A stretch of 64,000 nt of DNA from Rhopalosiphum padi (lineage: Eukaryota > Arthropoda > Insecta > Hemiptera > Aphididae): positions 4,650,001 to 4,714,000 of the forward strand of contig NC_083600.1 of assembly GCF_020882245.1 (NCBI RefSeq), in the 5' to 3' direction. Of the stretch, positions 38,570 to 50,400 are shown piece by piece. The notes under the pieces were generated by a model. That model saw only the letters and a program-made list of their open reading frames with translations. It searched no databases and was not told where the DNA came from. Made by a program: the position numbers and the translations under genes. Position 1 is the first letter of the stretch; each line of letters starts with the position of its first letter.

Positions 38570-39780
38570 AGAGTAAACTCATTGTTTGAACATGTAAAAA
38601 AGGACGTTATATTTTTTTCAAGGGATTATAAATGTAGGTACTTATAATTTGACATTTTTAGATTATTTACTTCAATTTAAAACAAATATACCGTAAAATA
38701 GTAGTAAGAATATCACTTGAAAAATAAGTAGTTAAAATAAAAACACCGACTCGTTTATGTGTAGTAGACATGTAGAGCAATAATTAAAAAATATAAAAAT
38801 TGTAATTTCCTGTGACACTTGTAATTTATTAACCTTTTGAACTATAGATATAACCACACAGACATATAATCAATTGGTCCTGTACAGTTATATACTTAAT
38901 ATGCTGTATTAGATAATAATGATATTATAACTTATATACGCGCAAAAAAAGTCTAACTCGCACGACGACCAAACTAAACTATGGCTATATGTATTTACTC
39001 AACTTAAAGCGATTAGGTTTAGGTTAGGAAGTAAGCAGAGACTTTTAAAAATATGACTAAAATAATAATTATAGTATTATTGATTATATGATTAAAAATA
39101 AAGTTAATAATATATAAGTTATTAATTCTAATTCATATTTGTTATATTCATAAGTATAAGAACCTATTTGTAAACATTTTGATAATAGAGTTAGTAAATT
39201 TCCATTATTATTCCCGTTTGCAAGTTTAACAATCAATATAGTAAAAAGTATAATATATTAAGACATCTAACTATTTGTTTAAGAACATCTTGTTTTAGTG
39301 TTCTATCATAAAATCACGTTTAACATGATCTATATCGTATGATGTAAATATATATTTGTTTTTTAAATCAATTTTAGAATCATTTTCACAATATAGTATT
39401 AATTAATTTTATGTTACTATACTCAGGTGTAAAAACTATAAATCATTAAATGTATATAAAAAAGTTATAGGTATATTTGGTTTATATATTTCATAAATAT
39501 AATATTTGATTGTGGTTATTATGATCTCCGATCAAATAAATAACGTATTATTATACTTCTTATAGTAATATAATTTAATCACTAATTTATAAATGTAATT
39601 TAAATAAGGCACTTAATATTAATACAAAAACAAATATTTGTCAACTAGCATATTTCAAATTGTTTAACAGTTCAAGAATAACTTAATTGTATAATTAATA
39701 AAAAAAAAAGTTTCAAATTTAAATATACAATCTAAACGCTTTTTATCAAAAAAATTAATTTATCTAAAAAAGGAACATTA
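38570..39780. other. Intergenic DNA after the Tyr/Ser-rich gene
   Basis: AT-rich. A short TTAGG-type cluster (aggtttaggttagg) lies near 39016-39029. No gene and no canonical AATAAA on the minus strand within 250 bases after the stop at 39789. Confidence 0.45.
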
Positions 39781-39788
39781 TATTAGTG

Positions 39789-42700
39789 TCAATATTTAGA
39801 ACTGTATTCGTATGAACTTGGCTTAGAACTGTAAGGAGAAGATGACGGTGATTCATATTCACTTTGAGGATAGGAAGAAATGATTGGTTTGAATGAACCA
39901 GATGAATAAGTCGGTGACTTATAAGAAGAACCTTCGTAAGACGATCCGCTAGAATATTTGTTATAGTAAGAGGGCTTCTTATAGTAGGATAATGATTCTG
40001 TTTGATATACAGCACTAGAGCTGCCGTATGGTGACTTGTACGTGGATGACGATTTGTAAGGCGATAATGATTCATACGACGGTTTGTACAGAGACGGCGA
40101 ATCATACGAAGAAGAGCCACCACTATAAGAAGGAGAGCTACCATAAGAAGGAGAACCACCACTATAAGAGGGAGAGCTACCAGAGTACAGAGATGAACCA
40201 CCGTACGAGGAAGAACTACCGCCGTATGAGGGAGAGCTACCACTGTACGGAGATGAGCTACTACCGTATGAAGACGAACCACTGTACGGGGATGAGCTAC
40301 TACCGTATGAAGATGAACCACTGTACGGGGATGAGCTACTACCGTATGAAGGAGAGCTACCGCTGTATGAGGGAGAGCTACCACTGTACGGAGATGAGCT
40401 ACTACCGTATGAGGATGAACTACCACTGTACGGGGATGAGTTACCACTGTACGGAGATGAGCTACTACCGTATGAGGATGAGCTACCACTGTACGGAGAT
40501 GAGCTACTACCGTACGAAGAAGAGCCACTGTACTTTTGTGGCGAAGACGGATATGACGAATGTCCGTAAGACTGGGAAAATGCATCGTATGGCGACGATG
40601 GTTTATAGTGGGCAGACGGGGATGGTTTGTACGATGATCCACCATACAACGCACTCTGCGGCAGATATTTGAATTTGTTGTACGAGTTGTCAGACGGATA
40701 CGAAGAGGATGGGTAACTGCTGGGTTTAGACGGTGATCCGTACGACGATGACTGCTGTGCTGCGTAATATTGGCTAGACGTAGACGGGTAAGAGGACGGC
40801 GAGTGCGATGGATACTTATTAGTCTTAAAAGACGAAGAAACATAATTGCCTAGTCCTGGGGATGATTGGTACGATGGTGCTGCTGAGTAGGTTTGCGAAT
40901 CAGCTTCCGGTTTGCCGAAAGTCACGGGACTCGATTTGTAAGGTGCCGAGGACGATGCACTGTACGAAGCGGCAGGTGGTGAGCTGTAACCAGGGGTGGT
41001 AGCGGATTGACCGGAACCGTAAGAGGAGACCGATTGACCGGCACCATAAGCGGCCGACTGACCGGAACCGTAAGCGGCCGACTGACCGGCACTGTAAGTG
41101 GCTGATTGACCGGCGCTGTAAGCGGGCGACTGACCGGCACTGTAAGTGGCTGACTGACCAGCGCTGTAAGCGGGCGACTGACCGGTGGTGTAAGCGGCAG
41201 ATTGACCGGCGGTGTAAGCGGCAGACTGACCTCCGGCGCTGTAAGTCGGTGACTGGAAGCCATAAGTGGTGGCCGGATAAGCGCTATAAGCCACCGAAGT
41301 CAGCGGGGCGGTATAAGCAGCGGCTGACGAGTATCCGTACGATTGTGGTTGCGGATAGAACAGCTGATTGGCGGGCACCACTAAGGCACTGATGGGAGCA
41401 GCCGCCGGAACTGCAGCGTACTGGCCGGCAGCGTATTGGCCGGCAGCGTATTGGCTGGCACCGTATTGACCGGCGGCGTATTGGCCGGTGGCGATTGGAG
41501 CTGCTGCGGCGTATTGGTAAGCTACAGCGCCGTCTTGAACGGCCGCTGCGCCGTAATCCGTAGTTGGAGCATAACTACCGACATAAGAACCATAACCGTT
41601 GGCTGTGCTCCGTTTATCGATTGGTGTTTCTGCTGGTTTGTCTCCTCCACTTACCGTGGCTGCAGCACAGCACACAATTACCGCCGCCAAAAACTGTAAA
41701 ACGAAAAACCAATCGTTTAATGTTTATTCACTCTAAATGTACGTTTATTGCATACCCACTGCCCCCGTTGTAGAACTACTCGTATATGAGGCTCACGCGG
41801 ATACGTGAATAGATAATAATATTAGTATAATTTACTTAATTTAGTACCTATCATGATAATATTAATTTGATATTTTTATTCGTGTACATACGTTTACTGA
41901 ACCTATAGACTAATAATTACTTAGAAAACAACTTATGTTTAATTTTAAAAACAAAAATATAACGAAGAAGGGTAATTTTTAAATCAGACTTAAAAAGATT
42001 TTATTTTAGACTATTGTCTATATAATATAATATTATAATATCAGAGGAAAACGAGATAAGATAGATAACTTATCTGCTCTACAGTCGAGAGTATCTCGTC
42101 ATTGAGTAGGCGTTTTAATTGATGAGTTAAATTTTAATTCAATGATAAATCGATACGTACAATAAAAAAACGATTCTTAGCGGAGACGATAAAATATTTT
42201 AGTAACCAAGGTTACCAAACAATTATTTACAAAATAATATAAAAATTGTAACTAATTTTGTATTTTTTTTTTTTAGTTTTTCCCAAATATTTTAAAAACT
42301 AATGAAAATTTTCAATTTTTATATCCTAAAAGTTAGTCAACAATAGATTAAATTTGCTACAAAAAAAACTTCTATTGTATTTTCTCTACTAAAACCATTG
42401 TTGTAAAATTGTAAAATCAATACGTTTATCCTGAATTTTATCGCTTCGTACAAAATCTATAGTACATTTTCTCAATAATACATGCTTTAATAAATAATAT
42501 ATCTCGCTATTAAACATTAAAAATACAGTCAGTAAATGTAGTTGCTGTAGCAAAAAAAAAAAAATTGACCATATAAAAAAATTAAATTATATTGAATTAT
42601 TCAAAGCATTAAATGACGTAATCCACTGATTAAAATATATTTATTTATTTGAATGTATTATACAATGTTGTAGTCAATCAGTATTTAAAATTAATCAAAA

Positions 42701-45700
42701 TTAAACGGACAACTTATGCAAAATATCGTGCAAATAGTTTATAATATTCTATAAAAAAAAAATAATAACATTTATAAACGTCTATGTACTTATATAGAGG
42801 TACAATTAGAAGCAATAAAAATTGAATTAAACTTTTAGTACACTAGAATGTTGATGACAGATTTATGAATAATAACCAAATTGTTATAAAAATGTATATA
42901 TAAAATAAAAATATATAACATGACTAATTTTTATTAAATTGTACCCAACTTAATAATAAAATTGCTCACGTCATAGTTTTTCACATAATAATGGTATAAA
43001 ATATTACGTAAAACCATTTTATTGCATTATTTGAATTCAATAGTGTCTTGTTATCCAAATCAGTTTACTATATTTCAAATTCCATTCATTCAAAGATATG
43101 TTACACTAAGACTGGAACTTTCTTTTACTTGGAAATTCATCATAGGTTTTATAGCTATAGAATTGCATTACATAATCGTTTAAGCAAAAACAAAAAAAAA
43201 TAGAAACCATTCAGTTTTTTCTTTAGCCAACTAATAACTATTCCGGTTTATTAAGCGAAATGCAAATGTTATTCCAGTCGCGTAAACATAAAGCTGTAAA
43301 CCTTTCACTGATCGATTTTGACAAACAAAATCTCCAAGTAAGATAAACATATATAATACTATGTATAGGTTGTTGTTCGTTAACGTGTTAGCACCACCAA
43401 ATCGTTTTGTTTTTCTAATAATAGAAAGTATTTCATAAGTCATAATAGATATTTCACCGTCCACCATATTTTTGTTACACAAATTTACATCACTCAATTA
43501 ATGATCAGTTAAACTCTTTTACAGCGATAGATACTAATTTAAAAATTATAATTGCAATATTTTTGTCTTATGTAATCAAACGAATTTTTTCTTGCAAAAT
43601 ATCTATTTAAAATTTGTTGATTTTAAATCCTTAATCCATAAACTAAAACATTTAATATTAATATAAAAGATATTCATTATAATTATTAGATTAGAAGTTA
43701 AACTTTTACTTTTTTTCTCATAATATATAAATTTAAATATTATGAAAATTATAAATATTGTTAATATTGTAACTATAGTATGTATAACTAACATTATACA
43801 ATGTTTGCATCTAATTAAACTTTCTATTTGTAATGTTTTTTTTTTTTTTTTACACAAATATTAATTATATTATACTACTAAAATAATAACTGCCTTATCT
43901 AGCTACCTAACTGATTATATGCTTAACTTGGCTAATAATATTACATTATAATATTAGGTATTCAATCTCTATAATCAATGATCTCGCGTGAATTTGTGAC
44001 ATCGTGATTTTAATATTATACGTTTTCATCTAGAAACCCATTAACATACTTAATGTAACGCTGTAAAGTATAAACAATTGTTACGTTCAGGAATACTTTC
44101 GGACTTTCTTCTTTCCAATTTACTTGGTTATTTATACAATTAATGGCAGCTGCTAACTACTTTATTAGACATAATATAAACATTATAAACATTTCATTTT
44201 TATTTTATGTGTATTATTAGTTTTTTACTTATCAATGTCCGTTGGTCATTACCACTTGTAATAACATATACGTTTTCGAATTGCTTTAATCTCATTATTT
44301 ACTATTTAGTATATTGTTGAATAATATTTCTATTCTGAAAGTCGTTATTTATCATAGACTATTTGATAGAACTTCTGGATACTTTTAAATAAATATTTCC
44401 TTGTCAGTTAAAACCACTAATATATTGTCAGTCAATGAATTTATTTATATTCAGAAAAATAAACTGTATATATTTTTTTATAGAGTCAAGTTAGTTTTAG
44501 TTGTCTCTATCTTAAAAAATTATAATACAGCAAATTTATAATCAGTAGACCCAATTGTGTATTTTAGTTTTAATACTTAAGACTAAAGTAAATTGATCTA
44601 TTATCAAACTTACCTTGGAATTTTTAGAAATGACTGATGAGAAATGAGAATGTAAAACATTACAGTTTTAAAATGACTATTACTCACTTAAAAATTGAAA
44701 TATTGTAAAAAAAAAAAAAAACAATGTATAGGACCGAAACTACATGTGCGGATGTGTTTAAAATACTATTTTTAACTATACCAAGACAATATAATCTACA
44801 TTTAAAGTATTCAAATATTAGTCTTATAATTATGTGTTCATGGAACGCATACATTTTAGTCTATACTAAATTAGTAGAATTGTTTACTACACGTGTTACA
44901 ATACCAAAATTAATCGATAAAAAATGTCACTTTGTCCCATATTTTAGTGAAAGTTACAAAGAAAATTACTCCAAATAAACCAAATAGGTTTATATTTGAC
45001 TGATTAGAAATTTTAAGTTGTAAGAGCTTTTAAAATAATTAATTTTAATTAACTGTATATATAGTTTTTTAAATTTAATCATGTTTTAGTAGGTATATTG
45101 AATAATTAATTGTACTCAAATAAAAAAAAAAAAAATTAAAATCTAATCTATGAGTATACTTTATGGCCGACTTTTTTCAAAGTTTATATAGATGTATTTT
45201 TTTTTTTTTTTTAAGTGCAATGTATTATTTGAATTGTACTTCGTATAATTAATTTTGTAGCTGCGTATAAACTAAAAAATATGTAAATCAAAAATCACTC
45301 TGTACGCGTGACTGTAAAACAGACTTAAAGTATAGATTATATGTTATATTCTTATAAAATATAAATTATTTTATAATGTATATTCTTGTAAAAGAAAATA
45401 ATGTTTTCCTTGGAATAATTAGGTAGCAATAAATGAAATATAATAAATTTATCAAATAAATAATATAAATACATATATAATAAATTAATACTACAATACC
45501 TACCTATAAATATTTAAATTGGTTATAAGTTCCTTAATTAATTATTATGTTTACTCTTACTAAGACTTAGTCACGTGATATATTATTAAACCTATTATTT
45601 AAAATGTGTATGTTATTAAATAATTTTAGATATCTTCCAGCATATAAAATGTTACTGATAAAGTGATAACTACCTGTATTATACTAAAATATCCGATAAC

Positions 45701-46072
45701 ATAGGTTATGGCGGGAAACAATCAATATAAATAAATAGAAATAGTATATTAAGATTTTGTAGTGATTTCAATTTAAAGTAATGAACATTTGATTAAAAAT
45801 CGTGGTTTTGTTCAAGTTAAGGATAAGATACGAGTACATGCAGTCATCAATATCCCTAGATACGTACCCCAGATCTAATAACGTATTATAGTTTATTCGT
45901 GTGCAGCGTACCTATGCACTTAGCTTACATAGAATATAGATTGAGTATAGCAAAGTGCACGTCCCAAAAAAATGCTTTGGAAATCATAATGTTTCAAAAA
46001 CGTAATAAGATGCTGGTCGGGGTTATTAGCGTCGTATCTCAAATGACTTACCGGCGTTATCTTCAACAACAT
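39789..46072 (-). CDS. Secreted Tyr/Ser/Gly-rich repeat protein (641 aa)
   Basis: Exon 1 is 46052-46072 (MLLKITP), donor GTAAGT. A 4,358-base phase-0 intron (41694-46051) follows, then exon 2, 39789-41693, after acceptor TTTACAG. The join gives MLLKITPFLAAVIVCCAAA, a strong signal peptide. Exon 2 itself opens with TTTTTG and has no ATG there. After PIDKRST, a possible dibasic cleavage site, come AAGQY pentapeptides (about residues 76-100). Next is an eight-residue array of AYSAGQSA type (about 155-240), then Ser/Pro/Tyr sequence, and a long SSYGSSSSPYSGS array (about 400-540). The C-terminus is Tyr/Ser-rich and ends SSYEYSSKY. Composition fits an extracellular structural protein of cuticle, silk or adhesive type. 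No Rebers-Riddiford motif is seen, and the exact role is unknown. Confidence 0.8.
41694..46051 (-). other. Large first intron of the Tyr/Ser-rich gene
   Basis: AT-rich and GT-AG bounded. It contains two weak open frames (minus 43231-43467 and plus 44724-44978) that are described elsewhere or rejected. No complete nested gene. Confidence 0.65.
43231..43467 (-). CDS. Doubtful ORF of 78 codons inside the intron
   Basis: From the first ATG the frame reads MVDGEISIMTYEILSI, then RKTKRFGGANTLTNN, a hydrophobic stretch LYIVLYMFILLGDFVC, and a second one LQLYVYATGITFAF. Residue use is less AT-biased than chance frames nearby. It has a stop right upstream and no visible splice partner or promoter. 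Could be a decayed membrane-protein exon or chance. Confidence 0.15.
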   Translation of the reverse strand: MVDGEISIMTYEILSIIRKTKRFGGANTLTNNNLYIVLYMFILLGDFVCQNRSVKGLQLYVYATGITFAFRLINRNSY

Positions 46073-46089
46073 GTCGTCAGCGAGCGGTG

Positions 46090-47400
46090 AAAATCGTATC
46101 CAACGAGAAAATAAAAACGAAAAAACTTAAATGTATATTATATTATATTAAATGTTGACGTTATCGCCGTGCAGCGATGATATTATATATTATGTGGTGG
46201 ACGGTCTTCTCCTTGCTGTCGGACGGTCGGCAATGCGAATCGCACGCCGTTCCGCTGGGGCCCGCGTTATATATAATATCGCGGTAACCCGTAGGAAGGT
46301 ACGTGAAACGCCCCGCCCGCCAATTCGGAGTCGGCCGATCGTCGGTCTTGCCCCGTAGTCCGCACCTCGCCGCGCCCGGATCACGTTATAAAGACAGTCG
46401 CATGTTATATATTATAATAATAATAATAACGTTCTGCGTGTGTAATAGCTGCGGGTACGTGTAGGTACCTATTATCATGATATAGGCACGTCTTGTACTT
46501 TTACTCTCGGCCGCCACTGCGGATATATGAGTATTAAATAGGTATATAGGTACATTCGACGCGCCGTCGGTTACCCTTGGGCCTTGGCACCCGGCTAAAG
46601 CTGCTGCCGATGAACTTGTCCTCCGCACCGGCGCTACGACGATATACGTAGTAATGAGATAATATATAATACAAATAATTTAATATATAATATATAATAT
46701 TATTATTATTATATATAGTACTTTTCGGTCGTCACGTAATGCGCGGCACGCGATGACCGTCGCCCGCCCGCGCGCGCTCCCGTTCCGGTTCGGTTGACGT
46801 TCGGCCGGTTTAATGCGATAGTAATAGTATTGTTATATTATTTAGATATATTTTTTTTTTATCTATATTTCTTTTTTTTCTTCCGCAGGCCTAAGGTACT
46901 TACGCGGCCGAACACATTTCGCGCTGTTATAAAATATTATTATTATTATTAATACTATCTCCGTGTGTTATTGTTCTACGAGGGGCATCGGAGTGTAATA
47001 ATAATATTATATAGGTATAGGAAGTATTATACACATATTTTATTACCCGGGGTTATGATATTATATTAAAATGAATAATGGTCTATAGGCCTTACGAACC
47101 GACAGACCAAACACGCCTCCCGTCGATATTGTAGTCGTGAAACTATATGTATGTGTAGTAAAAGTGCAGTATAACAGCCGACTACTTTCGATGTTAAGTC
47201 CGTACATTACTTGTGGTACAGATCCGATTGCTGCACATATTACATCATCGCCGCACGGTAATCCCTACGTCCAATAACCAACATTCCGAAGAAAACTGAC
47301 ATCCGGTCGAATCTCCTGTAACAACGCAATCTGTGACGGTGATACTCGATCATTTTCACATCAAGTCCGCGCGCGCGCGCGCGCTCGTCCACCACAAGCA
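46090..47400. promoter_or_regulatory. CpG-rich region at and upstream of gene 4 exon 1
   Basis: Beginning next to the first exon of the minus-strand gene, this stretch mixes GC-rich blocks (46200-46390, 46560-46650, 46735-46810, 46885-46925) with AT tracts. CpG is frequent, unlike the rest of the window. It likely contains the promoter and control elements of the gene. A TATA-like TAATATAATATA word lies near 46138-46150, but no TCAGT initiator is obvious. It could also serve an unseen plus-strand gene. Short open frames here are not supported. Confidence 0.35.
47368..47384. repeat. (CG)8 dinucleotide tract
   Basis: Seventeen bases of strictly alternating C and G in an otherwise AT-rich genome. 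Such a tract can adopt Z-form DNA, which is general knowledge and not shown here. Confidence 0.9.
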
Positions 47401-50400
47401 CGTAAACCAGATAGTACCTGACTATATTTACTATTATTGTGCAATGTTAAGATAATTTCAGATACCCGGAACTTGGTAGTTTGAGGTTGGATACTGATAT
47501 TACATAGTCCGTATTTTTTCTGGACTCAATTTTTTCAAATTTTTTAATCAAATAACTAATACTTGATATTAAATAGACAATACAAAAAATGATGACTTAA
47601 ATTTACGGAAAAAACTGTTAACTATTTTATACAATGTGAAAAATTACGAATATTCGCATATTTAATGAGATCTAAGCTAAGGTTAGGTTAAGCTAATACT
47701 ATATTATATATGTAAAGATATTCTGAATTATGATTTAATGTAACAAATTCATAAAAGTTTTCTATTTTTGTTTAACACCACACAGAATCAATAAAAGGCG
47801 ATTCATTTTTAATAATAATTTAGTCATGACTCATGATCATTAATAACTGATAAGTGATAATCATTTATTTGTATGTAAATTAAGTATTAATGAAATAATG
47901 ATCGATGGATTTATTCCCAGGGATCTATATAATAACTAATAACAATTATCCTAATAGCATAATATTGTTAATGACGGAAAATATAACTTTACTAAGCAGT
48001 AAGCAGGTAAACATGCATATGTACAATGTACATAACTATTGATAAGAAAGCAAAATGTGGAGTTTCACTGCAGTGATATACTTGCAGGTGAAAAAAAATT
48101 AGAGAGGGAAATTAAAATGAACATTTTTATTTTAAAATATAAAAATTGATAAAAACATCAATTTTGATGTATAAAAATTAATATTATGACATTACTCGTA
48201 AAGATACAAATTTGATTATAATGTCAGTATAATAACTAATATAAGTGTTGTAAAATTTAAAACAGCTTTAGATTTATAAGAACCATTTCCTTATCATTAT
48301 TAATTTTGTTTTTGTTATATTTTTTCAACAAATAAATTATTTAAAAAAATACTATAATACAATAATAACAACTAACAAAAATCAAAAATACCAACTCAGT
48401 TGTTATCAATGATACTATTTTCGAAGGTTAGAACTAGTTTGCAGTAGAATCGCTTGCATTCAAAGTAATTTTAACTGGTCTCCCAAAATTAAATTTATAC
48501 CTATAGGTATACTGTATACAACGTACATCGAAATAATGTATTAATGTATACTGTATATTGTATATTTATAATTATAAATATTTGATTATTTGATTACAAT
48601 GTATTTTTATATTTATAATGTATTAGTTGACCTAGGAAACGTTATACACGCATATAATCCTATCGAAAAAAAGAACTTGCCATTGTTTCAAATTTTTAAA
48701 TTTTTCGAAAAACTTCAGACTAATACGAAAATGTTTTAGTTGTTTAAATGAACCTAAACGTTTTATCCGTTTTCAAGTTATGCACTATGCACTTACCAAC
48801 GAATATAATTTCATTTTTATACATATATAATATGTAGGTACAATTTAATTATTTTACTAGCAATTAATATAAAATTAATTTTCTGTGAATTATGATAAAA
48901 TAAATGTTGAAAATAATTTTCAAAATTGGTTTATTATTATCATTTTATTGGGGGCGTACTTGCGGCTTACGGATCGCTTAAACAAATTAAAATGAGTCAT
49001 TGTTTTTACTGAAACCTTAAAACTTCTTTTATTAGTAAAAACGCTAAAAACCTTACCAATAACAACTTCATAAAATAAAATATTCTCTTTTCATCGTTTG
49101 AACTGGTGAAAACTTATTTATACATAAATATAACTATTGGTGATGCAAAAATATTTGTTTTTACAGTGATTAAAAGTATTTACAACTAAAAAAGAAGAAG
49201 CTAACAATATTAACTTAGATGAGAACCTATATAGATGCCTTCATTAAAGTAAAAAATCTCTAATATCTGGATATTTAAAATATAATTAACTTTTTTATTT
49301 TTAAAGCTTTTTAAATATAGATAAGTACTCAACTTTTTGTAAAATAATGATATGTTAATATAAATATTTAGAAATGTAATTATTTCATGTTTTATGTAAT
49401 ATTTTTCATTTTATATTGTGATTATTTTATTTTTTTTTTTAAGTGATTTCACATTAGGATTTTATTTTTATAAATTGGTTTTTGAAGATAAAATAATTAA
49501 ACATTTATAAAATACACTATTAATCTTTCTTTCTTTTAAATTATTTTTTACGATCAATAATTGTAAGTCGTAAGTTCCGAAAATTGATTTTTATTATTTT
49601 TTATATGTTTATTGTTTTGAGGTACTTATTAATTGTAAATAACTAACATTTTCAGCTGAACTAAAAATTAAGAATAGTTAAATTATAAACCTAAACATGA
49701 AAATAATTATTTGACATTTTGACCAGAAATTAATTATTTAAAATCACAAAATCTATGCACTTATTACGTTCTAAAGTAAATAATTTGTCACTGAACATGT
49801 TTTTCTTTTACTATTTTTGTATTATAACTTATAAGGTTATCTATTATATATGTGACTGGTGAGTAAAATGAAATACTTGGTGGCCGGTGTTTTATATATC
49901 CTAGTTACATACAGAAACGTTGGTAATTTGTTGATGGAATTTCACTGACTGTTGGCACATGAAGGTTACACGTAAGATGTCATTAGTCATGGCCCATGGT
50001 ACTCTAGCCATCAAGCATAGAATGACGTTACAGAAAGCTTAAATTGTTTTAATATTTAATGATTTAGTGACACCATGTTACTGTTTAGTGATTAGGCTAG
50101 GTTATAGGTATTATGCTTATATAAAAAAAAAGAATATATATTTATGATTTCAATTACTTTTAATATTTGATCTACACAAATTAATTTAAAAAAAACAATA
50201 TTTATTATCTTATAAAACCTTCCTCTAAATTATTTCTTACTAATCAATAATTATACTGTAATATATAATACTTATTCAGTATATTAATGTAACATAGTAA
50301 CACAGTAGATTATCGTAGGTATTTATTTTCCAATTTATTATTACATTAATTGCTTGTCCGTATTTTTTACATTACATTATTTTTTAATGATTAATGACTA

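Noticed and set aside
39010..39032. TTAGG telomere-like repeats (also near 36231, 23389 and 47679)
   Set aside because: Only two or three degenerate copies at each place, expected by chance in such composition. Not an interstitial telomere array.
39764..40843. 359-codon minus-strand open frame with His/Thr/Arg repeats
   Set aside because: Second-frame shadow of the Tyr/Ser-rich gene repeat arrays, with no signal peptide or own exon structure.
44580..44660. GTAAG donor with an upstream ATG as exon 1 of the Tyr/Ser gene
   Set aside because: The exon would end in phase 2 and throw the large exon out of frame. 46052-46072 is in phase and completes the signal peptide.
44724..44978. 84-codon plus-strand frame in the gene 4 intron
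   Set aside because: Starts after a poly(A) run. No promoter, splice site or recognisable motif, and residue use reflects AT-rich DNA.
46152..46628. GC-rich short frames upstream of gene 4
   Set aside because: They overlap one another on both strands in CpG-rich DNA and show no exon signals, so a control region is more likely.
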